This document shows, piece by piece, positions 16,011-23,757 of a DNA stretch of 64,000 bases. The translations under genes and the position numbers were made by a program. Origin of the DNA: Mycobacterium vicinigordonae. GTDB taxonomy: Bacteria > Actinomycetota > Actinomycetes > Mycobacteriales > Mycobacteriaceae. How positions within the stretch are numbered: position 1 is the first letter of the stretch; every line of letters starts with the position of its first letter. A model generated the notes under the pieces. That model was given only the letters and a program-made list of their open reading frames with translations, had not been told where the DNA came from and searched no databases. Location of the stretch: positions 1,860,001 to 1,924,000 of the forward strand of contig NZ_CP059165.1 of assembly GCF_013466425.1 (NCBI RefSeq). Reading direction: 5' to 3'.

Positions 16011-16868
16011 ATGCAACGTCTGAGCGGCAAGGTCGCCGTTGTCACCGGTGCCGGGCGCGGTCAGGGCCGCAGCCACGCGGTTCACCTCGCTGACGAGGGG
16101 GCCGACATCATCGCGCTAGACATCTGCGCGGAGATCGAGACCAACCATTATCCGCTGGCATCGCGCGACGATCTCGACGAAACGGTAGCACTGGTGGAGA
16201 AGTCCGGCAGGCGAGTAATTTCCGCGGTTGTCGACGTGCGTGATCGCGTCTCGCTGAAAAAGGCGATCGACGACGCGGTAGCCGAGCTAGGTGGCCTGCA
16301 CGTGGTGGTCGCCAACGCCGGCATCTGCCCACTAGGCAATGAGGTTCCCGCTCGTGGGTTCATCGATGCCTTCGACGTCGACTTCGTCGGCGTGGTCAAC
16401 ACCGTCGGTGTCAGTTTCGATCACTTGCGGGCCGGTGCTTCCATAATCGTCACGGGCTCCATCGCGGGTTTGGTTCCGCAGAAGGACCTGGCAACCGGCG
16501 GCGGGCCACAGGGCCCGGGTGGTGCCGGTTACGGCTTGGCCAAAAAAATGCTCAGGGAATACACGAAGGGACTGGCGTTGACGCTGGCGCCCGAGCAGAT
16601 CCGGATCAACACTGTGCACCCGAGCAACGTCAACACCGGTATGCTGCACAACCTTCCGATGTACCGGACATTTCGACCGGACCTACCCGCCCCGACCCGA
16701 GAGGATGCCGAGATCGTGTTCCCATTGCTGCAGGCGATGCCTGTGCCGTGGATCGAACCCGAGGACGTTTCCCATCTGGTGGTGTTTTTGGCATCCGACG
16801 AATCCCGTTACGTCACTGGGCAACAGTTGTTCGTCGATGCCGGCGCGGGGTTGAAACTTGGGCTGTGA
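16011..16868 (+). CDS. Mycofactocin-coupled SDR-family oxidoreductase
   Basis: A 285-residue short-chain dehydrogenase. The NAD site is VVTGAGRGQGRSHAVHLADEGADIIALDIC, directly followed by the insertion ETNHYPLASRDDLDETVALVEKSGRR that marks mycofactocin-dependent SDRs. In that group the NAD stays bound and electrons pass to the peptide-derived cofactor mycofactocin. The active-site region has the YGLAKKMLREY lysine and tyrosine. A strong ribosome site GAGGAGGG lies just before the ATG at 16011, so the longer frame upstream was not used. Likely role: oxidation of a secondary alcohol made during degradation. Confidence 0.9.
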   Translation: MQRLSGKVAVVTGAGRGQGRSHAVHLADEGADIIALDICAEIETNHYPLASRDDLDETVALVEKSGRRVISAVVDVRDRVSLKKAIDDAVAELGGLHVVVANAGICPLGNEVPARGFIDAFDVDFVGVVNTVGVSFDHLRAGASIIVTGSIAGLVPQKDLATGGGPQGPGGAGYGLAKKMLREYTKGLALTLAPEQIRINTVHPSNVNTGMLHNLPMYRTFRPDLPAPTREDAEIVFPLLQAMPVPWIEPEDVSHLVVFLASDESRYVTGQQLFVDAGAGLKLGL

Positions 16869-16875
16869 GAACAGC

Positions 16876-17676
16876 TTAGCGGCCCTTGAATTCAGGCTCC
16901 CGCTTTTCGCCAAATGCGGTGATGCCCTCGGCTACGTCCTCGGTCCCAGCCACTTGCTCGACGAGCAACGCCTCGGTACGGAAGGCTGTGTCGCGGTTGA
17001 CGTCCAGGGCTTCATTAAGCATCGCCTTGGCTGCCGCGAGCGCACGCGTCGGACCTTGTGCTAAGCGACGTGCCCAGTCGCCAGCTTCGTTAAGTAGCTC
17101 GCCGGCCGGAACTACTTTGTTGATCAAACCGATGCGGTGCGCGTCAGCCGCCGACAACTCCTCGCCAAAGAGCAGTAACTGCTTGGCGATGTTGAAGGGC
17201 ACCTTTCGGGCTAGCAGATAGGCCGCGCCGCCGTCGGGCGCCAGCCCGCGGCGCACGAAAAGCTTAATTAACGAGGCGCTTTCGGCGGCCACGATGAGGT
17301 CGCACGCCAACACCATGCTGGCGCCGACTCCAGCCGCGACACCGTTGAGCGCACATAGCACCGGCTTTTCACAGTCGAGTAGCGCCGACACCACCGCCTG
17401 GGACCCGCTCCGCAGGATTCGTGCCGCGTCGCCAGCGACCCGATCTTTCCTGGGCTGCATTCCAGGGTCGCGAAGATTCGGTCCAGTACAAAAGTGTCGA
17501 TCGCCGGCAGCGGTCAAGATCACCGCCCTGACTTCGGGATCGTGCGAAGCGCGTTGCAAGTGCTCGATCAGGGCTTGTTGCATGGCCCGGGTCACCGAAT
17601 TGCCTACATCGGGTCGATCCAAAATTAGCCAGCGCACCGCATCGTCGGTACGGACCACCACATCCGGGGTGGTCAT
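16876..17676 (-). CDS. Crotonase-fold protein (PaaG-like enoyl-CoA isomerase/hydratase family)
   Basis: A 266-residue crotonase with the oxyanion-hole segments FCTGPNLRDPG and GVAAGVGASMVLACD. The first hydratase glutamate is replaced by serine (GVGASM) and the second by a FVRRGLAPDGG segment. The aspartate in PDGG is the catalytic residue of PaaG and enoyl-CoA isomerase types. An isomerase or ring-opening role is therefore more likely than simple hydration. Its start overlaps the P450 stop (ATGA), placing both in one operon. It converges with the SDR at 16868. Confidence 0.87.
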   Translation of the reverse strand: MTTPDVVVRTDDAVRWLILDRPDVGNSVTRAMQQALIEHLQRASHDPEVRAVILTAAGDRHFCTGPNLRDPGMQPRKDRVAGDAARILRSGSQAVVSALLDCEKPVLCALNGVAAGVGASMVLACDLIVAAESASLIKLFVRRGLAPDGGAAYLLARKVPFNIAKQLLLFGEELSAADAHRIGLINKVVPAGELLNEAGDWARRLAQGPTRALAAAKAMLNEALDVNRDTAFRTEALLVEQVAGTEDVAEGITAFGEKREPEFKGR

Positions 17677-18872
17677 AGCTGTATCGGCATACTCGCCGGA
17701 CCGCGCACCGAATTAGTATGCACGTAAAGCACGGCCTCTTCGTCCACCTCCCAGGTAGGGAACCGGGATAGGGTCTCCTCGAGCGCGATCCGTGCTTCCA
17801 GGCGGGCTAGTGCTGCGCCGAGGCAGAAGTGCGATCCGTGACCGAAGCTGACGTGACGGATTCCCTTTCGCTCGACGTCGAAGATGTCTGGATCCTCGTA
17901 TTGGCGTTCGTCGCGTCCCGCGGAGCCGGTTAACAGTGCCACGCGCGATCCGCCCGGGATGGGCTGGTCGTGATAAATCACGTCGCGGGTCGTATACCTG
18001 CCTTGCACCGGTGAGGGGGCGTCATAACGGAGTAGCTCCTCGACGGCGCCGCTGATCAGCTGCGGGTTGGCAACGAGCTTGGCCCGCTGGTGAGGATTGC
18101 GTGCCAACGTCAGTGCCGCCCAGCCCAGCAACCGGGCCACGGTCTCGTTGCCAGCGACATTGATCAACGCGACGAACATCAGCAGTTCTGTGTCGTCGAG
18201 GCGACGAGTCTCTTTGCCTGCCTGGACCAGATCGGTATTCATCAGGTTGCCGACTATGTCGTCAGTGGCCGTAATCCGACGTTGTTGAATCTGTTCGGCG
18301 TAGTAGCCAAGCAATTTGGCGTTGGCGTCTTGACCGTCATCGCTGAGTTCCGTCGTGCCCTCCTCGCGATGTAGCTGCGCGTCCGACCATTCCCTCAGGT
18401 TGTCGTGATCCTCTTCGGGAAAGCCGAGCAGCGAACTGATCACCATCACAGGGAATTTCATTGAGAAGTCGCGCACGTAGTCGAAGCCGTCAGCGCCGAC
18501 AAACCTGTCCAGGTAGGTGCGGCACAGGGTCCGCACCCGGTCCTCGAGCGTGGCGACTTGGGTGCGGAAGAAGGTACGGTTGACCATCTTGCGCAGCGCC
18601 GTGTGATCCGGCGGGTCCATCATGATCATGGGTCGCGGCGACGGCCATGGGTCTGCGCCGATGGCGTCCAAGGTGATCCCGTGTTCCGACGAGAATGTGG
18701 TGGTGTCCAATGATGCCTCCACCACGTCGGCAAACCGGCTCAACGCGTAGAAGTCGTGCTGCTCGTTGTAATAAACGGGCGCCTCGTCGCGCAACCGCTT
18801 CCAGACCTCGTACGGTTCCTTATGCAGGGCGCGGTCGAACGGGTCCCAACGCAAGTCCATCGTCGTCATCAC
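17673..18872 (-). CDS. Cytochrome P450
   Basis: A 399-residue P450. It has a MMDPPDHTALRKMVNRTFF segment, INVAGNETVARLLGWA in the I-helix (asparagine-glutamate-threonine in place of the commoner SETT), EELLRYDAPSP as ExxR, and the heme loop FGHGSHFCLGAALARLEAR with cysteine 350. There are several in-frame ATGs at the start (18872, 18869, 18860); the first is given. The operator at 18895-18913 lies 22 bp upstream and is shared with the divergent crotonase at 18966. A crotonase gene follows in the same operon. Confidence 0.92.
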   Translation of the reverse strand: MMTTMDLRWDPFDRALHKEPYEVWKRLRDEAPVYYNEQHDFYALSRFADVVEASLDTTTFSSEHGITLDAIGADPWPSPRPMIMMDPPDHTALRKMVNRTFFRTQVATLEDRVRTLCRTYLDRFVGADGFDYVRDFSMKFPVMVISSLLGFPEEDHDNLREWSDAQLHREEGTTELSDDGQDANAKLLGYYAEQIQQRRITATDDIVGNLMNTDLVQAGKETRRLDDTELLMFVALINVAGNETVARLLGWAALTLARNPHQRAKLVANPQLISGAVEELLRYDAPSPVQGRYTTRDVIYHDQPIPGGSRVALLTGSAGRDERQYEDPDIFDVERKGIRHVSFGHGSHFCLGAALARLEARIALEETLSRFPTWEVDEEAVLYVHTNSVRGPASMPIQL

Positions 18873-18894
18873 TCACCGGGCCTTTCGTTGTAGA

Positions 18895-18913
18895 ACACTA
18901 TTACATTCACTGT
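18895..18913. promoter_or_regulatory. Operator (exact) between P450 and crotonase genes
   Basis: On the minus strand it reads ACAGTGAATGTAATAGTGT, an exact match to the pattern. The adjoining plus-strand TATAGT (18913-18918) would serve as a -10 for the rightward operon. The 93-bp gap holds nothing else. Confidence 0.7.
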
Positions 18914-18965
18914 ATAGTTGCACTACCGTGTGCTGGTTGGTCCGTAACGTCTGAGGAGGCAGTAG

Positions 18966-19778
18966 TTGGAAACTCGGGAACTTGAGCACGTCGTTTATGA
19001 GAAGGACGGCCCTATCGCCCGGATTATCCTGAACAACCCCGCATCAGCGAATGCTCAGACGGCCCAGATGGTCCACAGCGTCAACGAAGCGCTCGACGAT
19101 GCTCAGTACGACTATGACATCAAGGTGGTCATCCTCAAGGCCAACGGCAAGGGATTTTGCTCGGGCCACATTCCCACCGGCGACTACCCGGAGTTCCGGG
19201 CGGAATTGGAGGCCTCGGGGAAGGTGTGGCGGTCCGCCGCGCAGCTATTCCTCTGGCCGGTGCTCAAGTTGTGGGAATTCCCCAAGCCGTTGATCGCCCA
19301 GGTACACGGGTATGCGATCGGTGGCGGTACGACGTGGGCGCTGATCCCCGAGATCACCGTGTGCTCCGAGGACACCTGGTTTCAGATGCCGTTGGTACCG
19401 GGATTCGGTTTACCGGGTTCGGAAACGATGTTTGAGCCCTGGGTGTTCATGAACTACAAGCGCGCCGCCGAATACCTTTACACCGCTCAACGTCTGACAG
19501 CTGCTGAAGCGCTCGAGTTCGGGTTGGTCAACCGGGTGGTAGCGGCCGACCAGTTGGAAGCTACCGTCGAGGAACTGGCAACCAAGATTGCCAAGGCCCC
19601 ACTGATCACGCTGCAGGCGACCAAAGCCGGCATCGTCCGAGCGTGGGAAACCATGGGCTTTCGCACCCACCAGCAAGCCAGCAATGATCTGCAGGCGGTA
19701 GTGACCGGCAGTCAAGAGTTCCAGCAGTATGTGGCGGAGTTGATGAAGAAGAGCGCCAAACCCAGTGAGCGCGCCTGA
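18966..19778 (+). CDS. Crotonase-fold protein, TTG start
   Basis: A 270-residue crotonase beginning METRELEHVVYEKDGPIARIILNNPASANAQ. It keeps the oxyanion segments FCSGHIPTGD and GYAIGGGTTWALIPE, but both hydratase glutamates are missing (threonine at the first place, FQMPLVPGFG at the second). The start is TTG at 18966, preceded by the ribosome site GAGGAGGCAG. It is followed two bases later by an acyl-CoA dehydrogenase. The unusual WALIPEITVCSEDTWFQMP stretch suggests a subfamily acting on a bulky substrate. Reaction unknown. Confidence 0.85.
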   Translation: METRELEHVVYEKDGPIARIILNNPASANAQTAQMVHSVNEALDDAQYDYDIKVVILKANGKGFCSGHIPTGDYPEFRAELEASGKVWRSAAQLFLWPVLKLWEFPKPLIAQVHGYAIGGGTTWALIPEITVCSEDTWFQMPLVPGFGLPGSETMFEPWVFMNYKRAAEYLYTAQRLTAAEALEFGLVNRVVAADQLEATVEELATKIAKAPLITLQATKAGIVRAWETMGFRTHQQASNDLQAVVTGSQEFQQYVAELMKKSAKPSERA

Positions 19779-19780
19779 AA

Positions 19781-20983
19781 ATGCCGCTCACCCCGATTAT
19801 CCGATTCGGTGACGATACCAACACCGAATTGCTTCGTGGGTCAGTGCGGGATTGGTTGGCCGAGAATCTTCCCGCCGAGTTCCGGCGCACCGCGGCCAAT
19901 CCCGACTATCTGCCGCGTGACGGTCATGAGCGTGCTGTGGCGTTCTGCAAGCAGTTGCATGCGCAGGGATGGTTTGTGCCGCACTGGCCTGCCCGCTACG
20001 AGGGCGGCGGCCTCGGTGTCGTGGAACAGGTGGTCATCCGAGAGGAACTCGCCTACGCCGGTGCGCCGCTGGTGAACACAAACGGAGTCAACATGCTAGC
20101 TCCGGTGTTGTTCAAGTTCGGCACAGCCGAGCAGCAAGAACAACACCTACCGCCCATCGCACGCTCAGAACGGATGTGGGCTCAAGGCTATTCCGAGCCC
20201 GAAGCTGGCTCGGACCTGGCCGCGTTGCGCATGACCGCCAAGCGCGACGGTGACCACTACGTCCTCGATGGCCAGAAAACCTGGACTAGCAACGGGGTGC
20301 TTGCCGACTGGATATTTGTGCTGGCTCGTACTTCGCCGGTGGCGGGTAAAAGGCAAGCCGGAATTTCGTTCTTTCTCGTTGAGCTCGACACCCCGGGTAT
20401 CACTCGTCGGCCGATCCGATCTATGACGGGCTATCCGACCTTCGCTGAGGAATTTTTCGACGGGGTCCGGGTCCCCGCAGCGAATCTCGTTGGGGGAGAG
20501 GGTGACGGTTGGCGGGTCGGAAAGGCGCTGCTGGACGCGGAGCGTTCAAATATCACCCGCGCGGCGCAGGCGCAACGCTACCTCGACGAGCTGATCGACT
20601 GGTGTCACGGCCAGCGCGGCACGGCGCACGACCCGCTCGCGGAGCCGACCAATCGGATCGCATTGGCCCGCGCTGTCGAACGCGTCGAGGTGGGCCGTGC
20701 CCTGTCCTATCGGGTGGCGCACCTACAAGCGGCCGGCGCTCTGGATCCTGCGCTGCCGTCGCTGTCGAAGCTCTATCACTCCGAGCTGACAGCCGAATTG
20801 CGTACGCTGGGGGCCCAGATTCTAGGTCCCGCAGGCGAACTCATGCCAGATGATCCCGAAGCAGTGCTCGATGGGCACTTCTCGGAAGGACTGCTCTTGT
20901 CTTTGCTGCATTCAATTGGCGGCGGTACCAGTGAGATTCAGCGAGACCTGATCTCCACCGTCGGTTTGGGAATGCCGCGCTGA
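19781..20983 (+). CDS. Acyl-CoA dehydrogenase
   Basis: A 400-residue FadE-type protein with QGYSEPEAGSDLAALRMTAK, a KTWTSNGVLADWIFVLARTS FAD-binding stretch, and the C-terminal IGGGTSEIQRDLISTVGLGMPR. The usual C-terminal catalytic glutamate is glycine (GGGT), as in the FadE at 11567-12706, so the base should be on another helix. It is two bases behind the crotonase gene and only four bases from the convergent crotonase stop at 20988. Expected role: alpha,beta-desaturation of a CoA thioester. No partner FadE is adjacent. Confidence 0.9.
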   Translation: MPLTPIIRFGDDTNTELLRGSVRDWLAENLPAEFRRTAANPDYLPRDGHERAVAFCKQLHAQGWFVPHWPARYEGGGLGVVEQVVIREELAYAGAPLVNTNGVNMLAPVLFKFGTAEQQEQHLPPIARSERMWAQGYSEPEAGSDLAALRMTAKRDGDHYVLDGQKTWTSNGVLADWIFVLARTSPVAGKRQAGISFFLVELDTPGITRRPIRSMTGYPTFAEEFFDGVRVPAANLVGGEGDGWRVGKALLDAERSNITRAAQAQRYLDELIDWCHGQRGTAHDPLAEPTNRIALARAVERVEVGRALSYRVAHLQAAGALDPALPSLSKLYHSELTAELRTLGAQILGPAGELMPDDPEAVLDGHFSEGLLLSLLHSIGGGTSEIQRDLISTVGLGMPR

Positions 20984-20987
20984 ACCC

Positions 20988-21752
20988 TCAGGAGAACTCC
21001 GCACGCCCCGCAGCCGCGGCTGATCGGTGCTGTGCTACCGTCGCCATCGCCAACTCGAGCGGATGGAAAGTGGCGAGTTGCGCACTCTCGGCGGCATTGA
21101 TCAACCGCTTTGTCATTTCCACTGCACCAGGTTCCGCTTGCGCTACTTCTTCGGCGACGGCCCGTGCCCGATCCACAGCGCAGCCGGGTGTCACTACCTC
21201 GGTCACCAAACCCAGCCGCTCGGCCTCGGTCGCGGATAGCCGCGAACCGCGCAACAACAATGACGAGGCCCGAAGGCGGCCGAGCTGTTGTGTCAGCCGC
21301 CATGCCAGCCCGCCGTCCGGCACGACACCCCGGGCCACAAATGGAGCGGCAAAGAAAACGTCGGCGGCGCACACCACCAAGTCGCAGGACAACGCTAGGC
21401 TCCACCCCAAGCCGACGGCGGCGCCCTCAACCGCTGCGATCGTCGGCACCGAAAGGGATCTGAGCTCCTCCATCACTCGTTGAGCGTGCTCGACGCGTCC
21501 GGCCGGTGCCAGTGGGCCACTCCCGTGCGCGGGGCCTGACTTCAAATCACCACCGGCGCAGAAGAATCCATCCGCACCGGAAAGAACCACGCCGCTGACA
21601 CGACTAGCGACGACATCGCCGAGCGTCGCCGAAAGTTCGGTCCACGATTCGTAGCACAACGCGTTGCGCTGATGTGGCCGGTTCAGTACGACAACTGCGA
21701 TACCGTCACGGTCGTCGCGACGTATCAACGGCGAGGTCGTGTCGTGTGCCAT
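20988..21752 (-). CDS. Crotonase-fold protein (PaaG-like)
   Basis: A 254-residue crotonase starting MAHDTTSPLIRRDDRDGIAVVVLNRPHQRNAL. It has FCAGGDLKSGP and GAAVGLGWSLALSCD, with serine where hydratases have the first glutamate. The second site reads FVARGVVPDGGLAWRL, with the isomerase-type PDGG aspartate. It lies 10 bases behind a second crotonase (21763-22560) and the two are presumably co-transcribed from the operator/promoter at 22577-22595. A double-bond isomerase or C-C hydrolase role is more likely than hydration. Confidence 0.87.
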   Translation of the reverse strand: MAHDTTSPLIRRDDRDGIAVVVLNRPHQRNALCYESWTELSATLGDVVASRVSGVVLSGADGFFCAGGDLKSGPAHGSGPLAPAGRVEHAQRVMEELRSLSVPTIAAVEGAAVGLGWSLALSCDLVVCAADVFFAAPFVARGVVPDGGLAWRLTQQLGRLRASSLLLRGSRLSATEAERLGLVTEVVTPGCAVDRARAVAEEVAQAEPGAVEMTKRLINAAESAQLATFHPLELAMATVAQHRSAAAAGRAEFS

Positions 21753-21762
21753 GGCGCCGCTA

Positions 21763-22560
21763 CTACCGGTCTAGGAACTTGTCGATCGCGGCCCGATGCT
21801 CCGGCGTAGTGAAACACTCTGTCTCAGCGGAGATCCCGTATTCGAGAATGCCGATCAGCGCACGATGCGCGTGCAGGTTCAATGTTCGTTTGGTGTCTTG
21901 CACCGCCCGCGGGGGAAGTGCGGCGAGTCGATGGGCAAGCGCAAGGCCCTCGTCTTTGATGTGGGCATGTGGCACCACCCGATTGGCCAGACCGAGCTCG
22001 ACAGCCTTATCCGCCTTGATGCGTTCGCCGAGCAGCAGGTATTCCTTAGCTTTGAGCAGACTCATCAGCAATGGCCACAACACCGACCCGCCGTCGCCTG
22101 CGACCAGTCCGCTGGCCACGTGTGTGTCGGCGAAGAACGACCGGTCGGACATCAGCACGATGTCGCAGAGAACTGCGATGCTGCAGCCGAATCCGACTGC
22201 CGGTCCGTTGACAGCTGCTACTACCGGCAGGGGAAAGTCGATCATGTCGCGCACAATGCGGCGGGCGTCCCGCATCCCCGCACGGCGCGTCACGGGATTG
22301 TTGACGTGCGTTTCCAGCCACTCGACGAGATTTCCGCCAGCCGAGAAGTAGTCACCGGTGCCGGTGATCAGGACTGCGCGCGCGTCTGGGTCCTCGGCCA
22401 GTGCGTCCCATAGGCGGGTGAATGCCGTGTGCATGCGGTTGTTGACAGCGTTAGCATTTTCGGGATTGTTCAGCGTCACGATTCGGACGGGACCATCTGC
22501 GGCAACCAGGATCTCGTCGCAGCCGGTCAGTTCCGAGGTGCCTTCGTAGAACCCATTCAT
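21763..22560 (-). CDS. Crotonase-fold protein (GDGG type)
   Basis: A 265-residue crotonase: ADGPVRIVTLNNPENANAVNNRMH near the start, FSAGGNLVEW and GPAVGFGCSIAVLCD for the oxyanion hole, then THVASGLVAGDGGSVLWPLL. Neither hydratase glutamate is present; the aspartate in AGDGG is the likely catalytic acid, as in isomerase-type members. The ATG at 22560 follows the perfect-palindrome operator by 16 bp. First gene of a two-crotonase operon. Substrate unknown. Confidence 0.87.
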   Translation of the reverse strand: MNGFYEGTSELTGCDEILVAADGPVRIVTLNNPENANAVNNRMHTAFTRLWDALAEDPDARAVLITGTGDYFSAGGNLVEWLETHVNNPVTRRAGMRDARRIVRDMIDFPLPVVAAVNGPAVGFGCSIAVLCDIVLMSDRSFFADTHVASGLVAGDGGSVLWPLLMSLLKAKEYLLLGERIKADKAVELGLANRVVPHAHIKDEGLALAHRLAALPPRAVQDTKRTLNLHAHRALIGILEYGISAETECFTTPEHRAAIDKFLDR

Positions 22561-22576
22561 CGATGTAGATGATAGA

Positions 22577-22595
22577 ACAAATAGTGTCTATTTGT
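22577..22595. promoter_or_regulatory. Operator (exact, perfect 8+3+8 inverted repeat)
   Basis: The plus strand reads ACAAATAGTGTCTATTTGT. The outer eight bases on each side are exact reverse complements around a TGT centre, making this the best inverted repeat among the island's sites. It lies in the 115-bp gap 22561-22675 between the two-crotonase operon and the stop of the next minus-strand gene. Confidence 0.75.
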
Positions 22596-22675
22596 CACAT
22601 AGGCGGGTGCACGCCGGCGATGATGACGAGCGTTGGTGGCATATGTCATTGACTTGCCAGTTCCCCTATAGTCCA

Positions 22676-23527
22676 TTACTCACGTTCGTCTGCCGGCAGC
22701 CATGCGGGACGACGAGTCTGGACGAAAGCATCGCGGTCGTGGCATACCTGCCACTGCGGAGATCGCTTCTGCAGGAACGCCGTAAAGGCTTCAATCTGCT
22801 CGGATGTGCCGATGGAGGACCAATATCCGGTGACGTCCACAGGCGGCAATGCGCGAGCCATCTCGCGTTTCACCGCGGCGCGCGCGGCCGGTCCCGTTTT
22901 CCTCACGCGCTCTAGTAGCGCGTCGACTTCGTCCTGTAAGCGGTGGTGCGCCACCACCTTGCCGACGAGTCCCAGTCGTTCCGCATCAGCCGCTGTGATC
23001 CAATCATTGCCGTAGATAAGATGATTCGCTCGCAACGTACCCATTCGCTGCGGCAGACGGGCGGCAACGAATGCTTCATAGACACCGCGGGTCAAGTCCG
23101 GAACGCGGAAGCGCGCACGCTCGGACGCCACTACCAGATCCGCGAACAGTGTCATCACCAAACCGCCGCCGAGCGCGATGCCGTTAACCGCGCAGACAAC
23201 GAGCTTGGGTATCTTGCCCAAGGTTTCGAACGGGGTGCCGTCGTAAGACTCGGTGAACGCATCCCAGCGCCGGTCCGGGTTTCCGAGGGCGTTCATGTCT
23301 CCGCCGGCGCAGAATGCGTCCCCGGCCCCGGTGATCACTAGGAAGTTCAGCTCGGGTTCGTCGGCGACGATCATCGCAGCGCGTTTGATGCCGTGATACC
23401 CGTCGGCGGTGACGGAGTTCTTCTTCTCGGGCCGCTGGATGGTAACTGTGAACGTGTCGCCCTGGATTCGTCCGAGCAATTCGGGGGCGCCTAGATCGAC
23501 GTCGAGAGAATCCGGTAGTGAGGTCAC
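22676..23527 (-). CDS. Crotonase-fold protein
   Basis: A 283-residue crotonase with FTVTIQRPEKKNSVTADGYHG, FCAGGDMNALGNPDR and GIALGGGLVMTLFAD. Valine stands where the first hydratase glutamate should be, and the second segment RVPDLTRGVYEAFVAARLP also lacks it. Its start overlaps the lipoyl-protein stop (ATGA), so it is translated together with the E1/lipoyl pair. The linkage suggests it acts on the acyl-CoA or 2-oxo acid handled by that dehydrogenase. Reaction not predictable. Confidence 0.86.
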   Translation of the reverse strand: MTSLPDSLDVDLGAPELLGRIQGDTFTVTIQRPEKKNSVTADGYHGIKRAAMIVADEPELNFLVITGAGDAFCAGGDMNALGNPDRRWDAFTESYDGTPFETLGKIPKLVVCAVNGIALGGGLVMTLFADLVVASERARFRVPDLTRGVYEAFVAARLPQRMGTLRANHLIYGNDWITAADAERLGLVGKVVAHHRLQDEVDALLERVRKTGPAARAAVKREMARALPPVDVTGYWSSIGTSEQIEAFTAFLQKRSPQWQVCHDRDAFVQTRRPAWLPADERE

Positions 23528-23757
23528 TGGCCCTCGATCACCGCAAGAAGCTCGCCCACGGGATATGTGTTGCCTGCTTCAACCTTCCAAGCAACGACTC
23601 CCGTGGCGGGGGCTTCGATATCCATCTCGACCTTGTCGGTGGCGATTTGATACAGCGGGTCGCCCTCCATTACCCGGGAACCGTCGGCTACGTGAAATTC
23701 GGTCAACTCCGCCTCGGTGATCGCGTCGCCCGGTTTCGGCATCCGTATCTCGATCAC
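23524..23757 (-). CDS. Stand-alone lipoyl (biotinyl/lipoyl attachment) domain protein
   Basis: A 77-residue free-standing lipoyl domain. The attachment lysine is K42 in QIATDKVEMDIEAPATG, the typical E2 lipoyl hairpin. It is not fused to an acyltransferase domain and none is encoded nearby. It is coupled by ATGA overlaps to both the E1 fusion upstream and the crotonase downstream. It should receive the acyl group from the E1 fusion or act as a swinging arm for an E2/E3 encoded elsewhere. Biotin attachment is less likely, since the M-K-M biotin motif is absent. Confidence 0.88.
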   Translation of the reverse strand: MIEIRMPKPGDAITEAELTEFHVADGSRVMEGDPLYQIATDKVEMDIEAPATGVVAWKVEAGNTYPVGELLAVIEGQ

